A stretch of DNA of 64,000 nucleotides from an uncultured Flavobacteriales bacterium (GTDB taxonomy: Bacteria; Bacteroidota; Bacteroidia; Flavobacteriales_D; Crocinitomicaceae). A program made the translations under genes and the position numbers. The notes below the pieces were generated by a model. That model did not search any database and was not told the DNA's origin. It worked only from the letters and a program-made list of their open reading frames with translations. Positions 37,662 to 46,400 of the stretch are shown here, piece by piece. Each line of letters starts with the position of its first letter. The stretch's first letter is position 1. Location of the stretch: positions 144,742-208,741 of the forward strand of contig CALEIK010000026.1 in the NCBI GenBank assembly GCA_937876195.1, given 5' to 3'.

Positions 37662-37722
37662 GCCTTGTTTGTTTATGTGACAACATGACAGCTATTTGTA
37701 GATTTCACTCAGCAAAAAAACG

Positions 37723-37730
37723 TAAATTTG
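37723..37730 (+). promoter_or_regulatory. Candidate -7 box of the DUF2480 gene
   Basis: TAAATTTG (37723-37730) with TTTG at 37695-37698 (24-base spacer) lies 4 bases before the ATG, implying an almost leaderless transcript. Confidence 0.4.
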
Positions 37731-37734
37731 TACC

Positions 37735-38238
37735 ATGGGAGAGATTGTAAATCGGGTAAAGGAAAGTGGTTTAATTTCCATTGATTTGGCAACATTTAAG
37801 CCAACGATGGTGATTGAATCCATTGACGTTGCTGATGTTTTATGGCAGCGATTGGTGTTGAAGGAAAAGGATTTCCGGGCATGGATAAAGGAGCACGATT
37901 GGTCTAAGTATTCGGGTAAGGCAGTGTATGTGCATTGCTCGGAGGACGCCATTGTTCCCACCTGGGCGTATATGCTCATCGGTTCTCAACTGGAAGAAGT
38001 GACACCACATTACGTAATCGGCACAAAAAACGATTTGGAAAAAATGCTGATTCGTGAACGTATTATTGCCGAAGATCGCACGAAATACAGAGATGGACGC
38101 ATTATCATAAAAGGGTGTGCTGATATTTCTTCTCCAGCCTACGCCATGTCGGAATTGGTGCGTCATTTGCAACCCGTCGCCAAAAGTATCATGTACGGCG
38201 AGCCCTGTTCGACGGTTCCAGTATTTAAAAGGAAATAG
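37735..38238 (+). CDS. DUF2480 family protein
   Basis: A 167-residue soluble protein with the conserved Bacteroidota family pattern: EIVNRVKESGLISIDL at the start, KDFRAWIKEHDWSKYSGKAVYVHCSEDAIVPTWAYM in the middle (with a Cys), and the C-terminal KGCADISSPAYAMSELVRHLQPVAKSIMYGEPCSTVP. The three conserved cysteines (VHCSED, KGCAD, EPCSTVP) suggest metal or Fe-S binding (inference); family function is unknown. It is followed at once by an AT-rich repeat element. Confidence 0.85.
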   Translation: MGEIVNRVKESGLISIDLATFKPTMVIESIDVADVLWQRLVLKEKDFRAWIKEHDWSKYSGKAVYVHCSEDAIVPTWAYMLIGSQLEEVTPHYVIGTKNDLEKMLIRERIIAEDRTKYRDGRIIIKGCADISSPAYAMSELVRHLQPVAKSIMYGEPCSTVPVFKRK

Positions 38239-38346
38239 AGAGTTAGGATTTTGGAGTTAAGAGTTAAGAGTTGAGAATTGCTTTTTTGAAACGTCCTATT
38301 TCTTTAAACTCTTGAACTTTGAACTTTTTGAACCTTGAACTACTAA
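38239..38346. repeat. AT-rich 'gagttaag/ctttgaac' repeat element, copy 1
   Basis: Starting directly at the DUF2480 stop codon, the left half has repeated GAGTTAAG-type units and the right half repeated CTTTGAAC-type units, with TTGAAACGTC in between. The halves are imperfect inverted repeats. The same layout is found at 42664-42786, and its left half resembles the inverted repeat around the four-helix-bundle gene. It may serve as a terminator or be a small mobile repeat. The remaining gap to 38532 holds only a TAGATTTG box at 38388-38395. Confidence 0.6.
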
Positions 38347-38532
38347 ATTGAGGTAAGAAGCTGCGAAAAATATAAATTATTAAGCACTAGATTTGTCAGT
38401 TACGAAAAAAGGCATTAAGTTTATTGTAGAAATGGATTTTTAAATTCGATGTGTTGTGCACCGTTGAAACCCAATGAGGTGATTTATGATAATCGTTAAA
38501 AATCAACTACTTATGAACGAAATTATTTACAT

Positions 38533-39459
38533 ATGAAAAAGTTTAATAAAATTCTCATCTCCACGTTTTTTTTAAGCGGTGTTTTTTCTTTGCCTCTATT
38601 TGGACAAGAAGTTTGTATGGTAACTGCTGATTTTGATGATGCTAAAAAATACATTGTCATCTGGGAAAAACCGGCAGTCATAACAGGGATTGACAGTGTA
38701 TTTATCTATAGAAAACAAGGCGCCGAAAACGGTTTTACGCGTGTCGGCGCACGTTCAATGCAAGACGATTTTTCGTTTTTTCTTGACCCAAACTCCTCTA
38801 CGATCGTCAACCATTGGTACAGAATTTCCTATTTATACGACAGCGGAATAGAAAGTGCGCCTTCGCCCTGGCACCATCCAGTTGTTATTGACTACCTAGA
38901 CGGCTTAATTGCTTGGAACCTTTACGAAAAGGAAGGTCAGATTGATGAAACATGGGTCTTTGGTTACGCATGTATGCGCGATGAAACTGGTCTAGGAATG
39001 TACACATCTATGGGAGAATGGGACACTGCTTCAGGCTCCACTCAAACAGATTGGTTTGATACAGAAGCACAATTTAATCAAGGTTTTGAATATCAACTGA
39101 TGATTGATCTTCCATCGTGTGATATCACCAAAGCGAATATCAATACTTCACGATCAAATATCAAGAGTCAGATGTCCAATGAGGATGAGGAGGCTCAGTC
39201 TGGAATTAATCATGCTGGTATGAAAGTAAACTTTGCACTTTCGCCGAATCCAGCACAAGATAGAATCCGAATTGAATTGGATGAAAAACTCATTGGTGCT
39301 GATTTCATTATTAGCAGTTTGTCGGGACAAATACTCAATAGAGGTCAATTAACGCTTAATAATCAAGAGATCAATATAGATCAATTGGAAGCAGGAGATT
39401 ATTTCTTCACAATCCGTTATGAAGGAATGAACTTTAGCCGCACATTCATTAAAAAGTAA
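38533..39459 (+). CDS. Secreted protein with T9SS type A sorting domain
   Basis: A 308-residue protein with a signal peptide (about 1-24, ending PLFGQ), a fibronectin-III-like beta region (about 30-205) without recognised catalytic motifs, a Ser/Asn-rich linker, and a type A C-terminal domain (about 235-308) with SPNPAQDRIRIEL, ISSLSGQIL and LEAGDYFFTIRYEG, ending in KK. It is predicted to be exported by the type IX secretion system and anchored on the surface. Its function is unknown. It ends 8 bp before the propeller-phosphatase gene. Confidence 0.85.
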   Translation: MKKFNKILISTFFLSGVFSLPLFGQEVCMVTADFDDAKKYIVIWEKPAVITGIDSVFIYRKQGAENGFTRVGARSMQDDFSFFLDPNSSTIVNHWYRISYLYDSGIESAPSPWHHPVVIDYLDGLIAWNLYEKEGQIDETWVFGYACMRDETGLGMYTSMGEWDTASGSTQTDWFDTEAQFNQGFEYQLMIDLPSCDITKANINTSRSNIKSQMSNEDEEAQSGINHAGMKVNFALSPNPAQDRIRIELDEKLIGADFIISSLSGQILNRGQLTLNNQEINIDQLEAGDYFFTIRYEGMNFSRTFIKK

Positions 39460-39467
39460 ACAATAGA

Positions 39468-42400
39468 GTGCCCTCGAACTTGTTCACCGTAGTCATTAAA
39501 AAAGGCAGCTTATTTATAATGAGCTGTCTTTTTATTTTTCATGGATTTCTTGTTCAATCTCAGAAGCATAACGTCGTAAATTTCAGTACTGCTGATGGGC
39601 TACCTAGCCTAATCGTCAATGATATTTTTCAGGATAGAGAAGGTTATTTTTGGTTGGCGACACAGGATGGTGTAAGCATCTTTAATGGTCAGGAATTCAA
39701 TGATTTCCATCCAGTTAAAACACTTGAAGGCGTCGATGCAGTATCAATTGTACAGGATAAACAGGGAAGAATTTGCATTGGAACAAATACGAGTGGTTTG
39801 TTTATTTATGACTACAAGAAAATCTTGAATTTTTCTGAAAAGGAGGGACTCAAGACAAATGTCATCAGAAGACTTTTTATAGATCATGACGAAAACCTTT
39901 GGATTTTAACCGCGGCTGGAGTTTATACCTTTCAAGATGATAAACCAACCTTGTTCGAAGACCCCGAAGGCTTGTTTGAAGGAGGTGTTCTTTCAATGAC
40001 GCAAACAAAGAACGGAGATCTTTGGTTTGGAACACAAGGCAATGGACTTGTTCGTTTGAGAAGCAATGAATTTCATTACCTCAACGAAAAGGATGGATTA
40101 GAAGACAATTACATTTTCTCTTTATCTTCTCATGGCGATAGTGTATTAATCGGAACAACCAGTAAAGGGGCTTACGTTGGATTGGGCAACACGCTAAAAA
40201 AAATTGACATTCCCGAAATTAATGACGCATGGATTTCTACCGTTCTTTACGACTGGCGTGGAATGTATATAGTCAGTTCTTCAGGACTCGTTCAGGTGAA
40301 GAAGAATGGTAAGTATGAATTAATCACTGAGAAAAATGGACTGAGCTCTAATGATCTTTACAATGGTTATTTTGACAGAGAATTCAATCTTTGGCTAACC
40401 TCAGGAAATGGAGTGTCATGCCTAAGAAAGGAAGATATAATATCGCTCGATAAGGAAACAGGATTGTCGGATGAAAAAATAACAGCACTTTGCTCACTCG
40501 GCAACGGTATAATTGCAGCTGGCACCTACGGATCAGGAATCAATGTGATCGATGCTGAAGGAAAGGTACTAAACAAGGTGCTTCCGTCTGAACTTGAAAA
40601 CGTGAAAATTACTACCCTCTGCTATGTGAGAGAGAAGAAGGAGCTCTGGGTTGGTTCGGAACAAACAGATCATTCCCTCTTTGTTTTTGAATATGAAGGT
40701 CGCTCACTCACATTGAAAAGAAAGATCAATAAGATAAAGAACGCCTTTCTTCGGACCATCACAAAAATAGAAACCGATAAAACCGGTGGTATTTGGATAG
40801 GTACGTTCAATGCCGGTTTATTTAAAGTTTCGGCAAGGGATACTATACAGTATCACAAAGGACATCTCTTACCATCAAATGAGGTGTACACCTTTATCTT
40901 GAATTCGGATGGCAATCCATTGGTCAGTATCTACCAAAAAGGATTGTACGAGTTTAATGGAAAGGAATTTGTTCGTATCTATCATCCTGAACATTTTAGT
41001 GATCGATTTGTTTTAAGTGTGCTGCAAGATGATGATAAAACGCTGTATATCGGAACAAAGACAAATGGATTGATCATTCTAAAAAATGGAACCTATTCGA
41101 AAGTCAACTCGAGGAACGGATTACTTTCCAACACTATTCAGGCACTTGCTTTTTTAAACAGGAAACTTTGGATTGGCACGAATCGAGGAATAAACATTCT
41201 CGGAATGAAGAATGGGAAAGTGATTTCGACAAGTAGCTTGGAAAGACGCAGTGGACATAATAATACGGAGATTCAACAAAATGGACTTATCGTCTCAGGA
41301 GAACTGATTTGGGTAGGCTCAACAACAGGATTGTCGCGAATTAATCCGACGGTGAAGTTCGATCAGGTTCCAAAACCAATGATTGCATTAAAAAGCGTTA
41401 GGCTATTTTTCGAAGATGTCGACTGGAGCAAACAACGGGACTGTGAATCAGATAAATATGGAAACCCTGTGTCTATCGAACTCGGATATAAGGACAACCA
41501 CCTGACGTTTCATTTCGGTGCACTGACAACCAGTGCGGTTTTCTACAGTTACTTTCTGGAAGGGCAGGATAAGGACTGGACACCATTGAGTGAAACCCGA
41601 GAGATCACATTTTCAAATTTAATGCCCGGAACGTATACGTTTAAACTTAGAGCAGTCGATAATTACGGTCACCTAAGTGATGTGTTGAGTGTGCCTATAC
41701 TTATCCGAAGCCCTTACTGGAATACGTGGTGGTTTAGAGTCAGTGTCGTACTGCTTTTGATTGGTTTGACCTATTTTATTATCCGTTTGAGGGAAAAGAA
41801 CTACAAAGAAAGACAGTTGATACTTGAGCAAACAGTGAAGGAAAGAACCAGCGAAGTAGTACAAGCCTATGACAAAGTCGAGCAGCAAAAGCAACTCGTT
41901 GAGCTGAAGAACAAAGAGATTCTGGACAGTATTAGTTATGCGAAAAGGATCCAAGATGCGATGCTTCCTTCGGACGAAGTCTTGAAAAACGATTGGAACG
42001 AGATTTTCGTGCTTTACAAACCCAAAGATATTGTTGCGGGTGATTTCTACTGGTCGGAAAAGATCAATGAAAAACAACTGATAGCCGTAGCCGATTGTAC
42101 AGGTCACGGTGTTCCTGGAGCAATGATTTCCGTGGTATGCAATAATGCCTTGAATCGATCCATGCGGGAGTATGGTGTTTATTCTCCTGGTAAATTGCTG
42201 GACAAAACCCGTGAGTTGATTCTTGAAGAATTTTCGAAATATCAGGAAGATGTGAATGACGGAATGGATATCAGTCTCCTATTATTCGATAAAAAGAAAA
42301 TGAGCATTTCTTGGTCAGGAGCGAATTTACCTTTGTGGATCATTAAAAATGGTGAGCAAGTAATTACGGAACTTAAAGGCGACAAACTACCTGTTGGGAA

Positions 42401-42665
42401 ACACTTGAGAGATTATAAGTATACCGAGCATGAAATCGCTGTGTCAAAAGGTGATCAGGTATACATGACAACAGATGGCTACTTTGATCAGTTTGGTGGC
42501 GAAAAAGGAAAAAAACTCAAGAGCGCTGCATTGAAACAAATGATTGAACAGATTGCTCCGCAACCAGCAACGCACCAAAAAGACCATCTGGAAAACGCTT
42601 TCGAGAAATGGAAAGGGCAGCATGAGCAGGTGGATGATGTGTGTGTGGTAGGGATTAGGTTTTAG
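39468..42665 (+). CDS. Two-component propeller sensor with SpoIIE-type phosphatase output
   Basis: A 1065-residue one-component signalling protein. After an N-terminal signal/anchor, residues about 35-650 form Reg_prop propeller repeats (e.g. DGLPSLIVNDIFQDREGYFWLAT, NLWILTAAGVY), followed by a Y_Y_Y domain (about 655-745), one transmembrane helix (about 755-775), a coiled coil, and a SpoIIE domain from about 850 with DIVAGDFYW, ADCTGHGVPGAMIS and DDVCVVGIRF. It is a hybrid of the sensing half of Bacteroidota HTCS regulators with a phosphatase instead of a kinase. The GTG at 39468 gives a better signal peptide than the ATG at 39519. The stop codon lies at the edge of a repeat element. Confidence 0.9.
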   Translation: MPSNLFTVVIKKGSLFIMSCLFIFHGFLVQSQKHNVVNFSTADGLPSLIVNDIFQDREGYFWLATQDGVSIFNGQEFNDFHPVKTLEGVDAVSIVQDKQGRICIGTNTSGLFIYDYKKILNFSEKEGLKTNVIRRLFIDHDENLWILTAAGVYTFQDDKPTLFEDPEGLFEGGVLSMTQTKNGDLWFGTQGNGLVRLRSNEFHYLNEKDGLEDNYIFSLSSHGDSVLIGTTSKGAYVGLGNTLKKIDIPEINDAWISTVLYDWRGMYIVSSSGLVQVKKNGKYELITEKNGLSSNDLYNGYFDREFNLWLTSGNGVSCLRKEDIISLDKETGLSDEKITALCSLGNGIIAAGTYGSGINVIDAEGKVLNKVLPSELENVKITTLCYVREKKELWVGSEQTDHSLFVFEYEGRSLTLKRKINKIKNAFLRTITKIETDKTGGIWIGTFNAGLFKVSARDTIQYHKGHLLPSNEVYTFILNSDGNPLVSIYQKGLYEFNGKEFVRIYHPEHFSDRFVLSVLQDDDKTLYIGTKTNGLIILKNGTYSKVNSRNGLLSNTIQALAFLNRKLWIGTNRGINILGMKNGKVISTSSLERRSGHNNTEIQQNGLIVSGELIWVGSTTGLSRINPTVKFDQVPKPMIALKSVRLFFEDVDWSKQRDCESDKYGNPVSIELGYKDNHLTFHFGALTTSAVFYSYFLEGQDKDWTPLSETREITFSNLMPGTYTFKLRAVDNYGHLSDVLSVPILIRSPYWNTWWFRVSVVLLLIGLTYFIIRLREKNYKERQLILEQTVKERTSEVVQAYDKVEQQKQLVELKNKEILDSISYAKRIQDAMLPSDEVLKNDWNEIFVLYKPKDIVAGDFYWSEKINEKQLIAVADCTGHGVPGAMISVVCNNALNRSMREYGVYSPGKLLDKTRELILEEFSKYQEDVNDGMDISLLLFDKKKMSISWSGANLPLWIIKNGEQVITELKGDKLPVGKHLRDYKYTEHEIAVSKGDQVYMTTDGYFDQFGGEKGKKLKSAALKQMIEQIAPQPATHQKDHLENAFEKWKGQHEQVDDVCVVGIRF

Positions 42666-42786
42666 GAGTTAAGAATTAGGAGTTTTGAGTTGAGAGTTGA
42701 ACTATTGAACCGTCTTTACTACTTCTTCATATCGAAACCTTTGAACTTTGAACTCTTGAACTTTAAACTTATTGAACTTTGAACTC
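42664..42786. repeat. AT-rich 'gagttaag/ctttgaac' repeat element, copy 2
   Basis: Same layout as 38239-38346: GAGTTAAG/GAGTTTTGAG units on the left, TTGAACCGTC in the centre and CTTTGAAC units on the right. It fills the gap between two convergent genes. Its right edge supplies the last codons (EFKVQ, stop) of the polysaccharide deacetylase gene. Confidence 0.6.
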
Positions 42787-43380
42787 TCCAAACAAATATC
42801 CTTTCTCTTGAAGCAATTCAATTAACGCTGGGAGCAATTCCTTCACCCGATCCATTACTTTTTCATTGTCGTGGAGCACTAAAATATCTCCAGGTCTTAT
42901 TTTTTCCGCTTTTTTGAGCATCGTCGCAACAGAAATAAGTTCATCGAAATCATAGGACAGCCATGACCACATGACGATGCAGTACTTTTTCCGAATGGGA
43001 GCAATAAATGAGAACGGAAGTCGACCGTAGGGTGGACGAAACAACGTATTACTTGTAAACGGTGCAGCTTCTTCAATGGATTGCAGGTAGGCTTTTTTTG
43101 ATGTTTTTGTACCTTTTTCGTGGCGCATGGCATGATTTCCTATCGTGTGTCCTGCTGCGCGAATACTTTCCATGAGTTTAGGGTATTTCTGAGCATTGGC
43201 ACCGACGCAAAAGAATGTCGCTTTAACATTGTATTGCTCAAGCGTAGCAAGAATCCAAGGAGTTAATGTAGGAGTTGGTCCGTCATCAAAAGTCAAGTAG
43301 ACGGTATCTTTAGACGAAAAACCCCAAACTTTTCGCGGGAAAATCCAGCGAAAAATTCGGGGAGTTTTAAAGAGGTACAT
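42769..43380 (-). CDS. Polysaccharide deacetylase family protein (carbohydrate esterase 4)
   Basis: A 203-residue NodB-fold deacetylase with the metal-binding motif TFDDGP (30-35), HTIGNHAMRHEK with His83 and His87, and RPPYGR. The family removes N-acetyl groups from peptidoglycan, chitin oligomers or surface glycans. No signal peptide is evident, though the N-terminus is hydrophobic and basic. It lies 21 bp after the DUF2723 gene on the same strand, and the C-terminus is encoded by the AT-rich repeat element, suggesting the original stop was replaced. Confidence 0.9.
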   Translation of the reverse strand: MYLFKTPRIFRWIFPRKVWGFSSKDTVYLTFDDGPTPTLTPWILATLEQYNVKATFFCVGANAQKYPKLMESIRAAGHTIGNHAMRHEKGTKTSKKAYLQSIEEAAPFTSNTLFRPPYGRLPFSFIAPIRKKYCIVMWSWLSYDFDELISVATMLKKAEKIRPGDILVLHDNEKVMDRVKELLPALIELLQEKGYLFGEFKVQ

Positions 43381-43401
43381 TACCGATCAATCAGTCGTTG
43401 A

Positions 43402-46400
43402 CTACTGTTGATTCATCATGTCTTCCAATGAAGGACCGCCTTGTTGCTGCGGCAATTCATTTTGTGGAGGCATTGGAGCTTCTTTGATACCAAAATAGAT
43501 TGCCATCGCTTCCGAGTAATCTTCAATTTCAAACATCATTGATGCATAGCGTCCTGCTTGACGTCCACGACGTGTACTCTCACCATTTTCTTTCGCCTTC
43601 TCTTTCAAGCGGTCAATAATGCTTGGGAACATTGTCGAATAGATGTACTGGATTTCTTTCTGCGTACGTTTCGCTAAAGCGCCATCCGCATTTCCAACTT
43701 CACCATCATTTGCTCCTGTATATAATTTAAAGTAAGCTGCCAATGCTGCGTACAAATCCTTCGTGTTTTGAGGATTGCTCGTAATCGCGATATGCTCATT
43801 TTCATAGTAATGGATGATAGACTCCAACTGATCGGCTACTACTTTTCCTAGTTTTTCCGCACCTTTCACGTCACCCGCCATGTACAGTAATCCTACGTAG
43901 TCGTGCAGAATCCCGTCGTTGAATGCTGGAAGTGTTTTTCCATTGATCGAATAGTTATCCTGTGGATTATTCGAAGCAGTTGGTTCTCCAGCGTCAATCA
44001 CAATCTCTGCTGGCATCACTTCCAACGAACGATGAATCAAATTCTTCGCTTTGGTTTTGTACTCAGCAATTTTTTTGTCATCTACTTTCGGAATCATGGA
44101 TACATCTCTTCCCATGCTTTCCATCATTTCACGGCGACCGTTTTCCTCTTCAGCAGCGAATGCTTTTGAGATGAAGTCTTCCGCCAATGACAAGAAATGC
44201 AAACGGTATTGATTTGTATGTCTACGCGCGTAATAATCTGTCAACACATCAGGATTCTTCATTGCTCCGTACTCATAGTTGTTCATCAGATTATCGTACA
44301 TCTTCTCTGCGTTGAAACGCTCATTCAACTTATTCAACGGACTTAATTCGAAGATCATTCCATTCTGTTTGATGTACCCTTTTCTGTACAGTGCCATGGA
44401 TACGTCAGAACCACCTGGTGAAGAAAAAGAAAGGCTACGCTTCCAATTGTTGTTCGCCAAGATATCCAGCATCATTACTTGCTCACGTGTCAATAAACGC
44501 TTGTTAAAGTCAAAGCGCAATTCTTCCAAACAATTTCCTTCATCTTTCTTACTGATAATTCCAGAACTAACTGCATTTTTAGCTTCTACAGGAAGAATGA
44601 ATCCTTTACTTGGGAATACGCGGATAGGGCGTTGACTTTGGAAATCAACCATGTTATTGTCGTCGCGGACAAATGCCATGGCATCGTCAATATTGGTATA
44701 GTTCCATCCTTCTTCAAAGTCAATAAGCATCGTCTGAAACGCTTGCAGGTTTTCATTGGACATGGTAATCAAACCAGACTGACTCGCCGACATTACTTCC
44801 ATCCCTGCTTGGAATTTTTTGAATACCTGAGCGGCTTTATTTTTTCCACTGAGCGGTGCGGTAAACAATCCTTTGATTTGGTTCAGTCGCGCCATAGCCC
44901 TAGGATCTGAAGCTGATGCATTGTTCAATAAATTTACGGCCATACTGTTCAAGGTGTTGACTGCTTGCTCAAGTTCAGGTCCGTTTGATTTCGCTCTCAA
45001 TTCAATGATTTTTTGAATCACATGTTGAGGAGCATTAATGTAAAATAACTCAAACAAATCGGAGAATAACACTTGATCCGTGCTTCCCGCGTACATCAAA
45101 ATTTGATCTTCCGTAAATTTAATCGGAAGTGGGTCAGATTCGTACGCACGCATCTTCATTTGATCCGTGTACCAATCAGTTTGCATCAAAGATAGATTAC
45201 ACACACGGACATCCGTACGTTTCTCTTCGACTTCTTGCATGTACCACAATGGGAAGGTATCGTTATCACCATTAGTGAACAAGATTCCGTTCTTATCAAC
45301 TGAGTTTAAATAATTCAGTGCTAAATCATCTGCCGTCGTTTTCAAACTTCGGTCATGATCATCCCAACCTTGCACGCCCATAACGACAGGAACGGTAAGG
45401 CACAACAATGCTGCGACCACTGCTCCTTGGGAGTCTTTTTTCAATACTTTATTCAGCCCCGTCATTAAACCAAGTGCACCGACGCCAATCACTGAAATAA
45501 TCAACCAAGAAATGACAGTAGGCATGGACGCTTCACTGTTGATGTCCATAATAAGCATGACCAACAGGCCGGAACCTACGATGATAGCAATTTGTTTGTA
45601 ATGTTTCGCTGTAAATGACTTGAAGGCTTCGTACAATGCGTAGACCCCAATTCCTATCCACATGGCAAAGAAAAAGAACGATCCCGCGTAGGCGTAATCA
45701 CGCTCTCTCGGTTCAAATGGACGTGGATTCAAGTAAATAATGATGGCCAATCCAGTGAAGAGGAACACCAATAACACGACGAAAGCATCCTTTGGAGCTT
45801 TGTAGAAGTGGAAAATCAGTCCGATAAACCCTAGAATCAATGGCAAGAAGTAAAAGCTATTATTGGAAGGATTTTCTGACGTAAAGTACGGTGCATTCTC
45901 ACCTTGAGTTCCTAAACGTGCATCATCAATCACCCTAAATCCAGACTGCCAGTTTCCTCGAAGTGCATCTCCATGTCCTTGGATATCGTTTTGTCGTCCA
46001 GAAAAATTCCACATGAAATAACGCCAGTACATCCAGTTGATTTGGTAATCAACGAAAAAGCGCATGTTTTCTCCAAATGTAGGTAGTCGACTTCCGTCAG
46101 ATCCTTTTTCTGTGCTTGTTCCGTCATTGGCATCATACCCAGACCACTTTTTATAGCCATCGATGCGTTGCTGATCTTGGTTCCAATACATTCGTGGGAA
46201 AAACGTCGATTGCGCATAGGTTGCTACGGCATTTTCCCGCGTTCCTGAATTGGATTCGAAGTACGTTTCAGTTACCTCAGCACCGACAACAGTTTTTGCA
46301 AACTCATTGGCGCGTGATTCATCTTTAAACGCCTTTAGAATTTTATCGCCTTTTTGCACCACAAATCTGCGCAAATGGAAGGCAGACAAGTCTTTCCATT

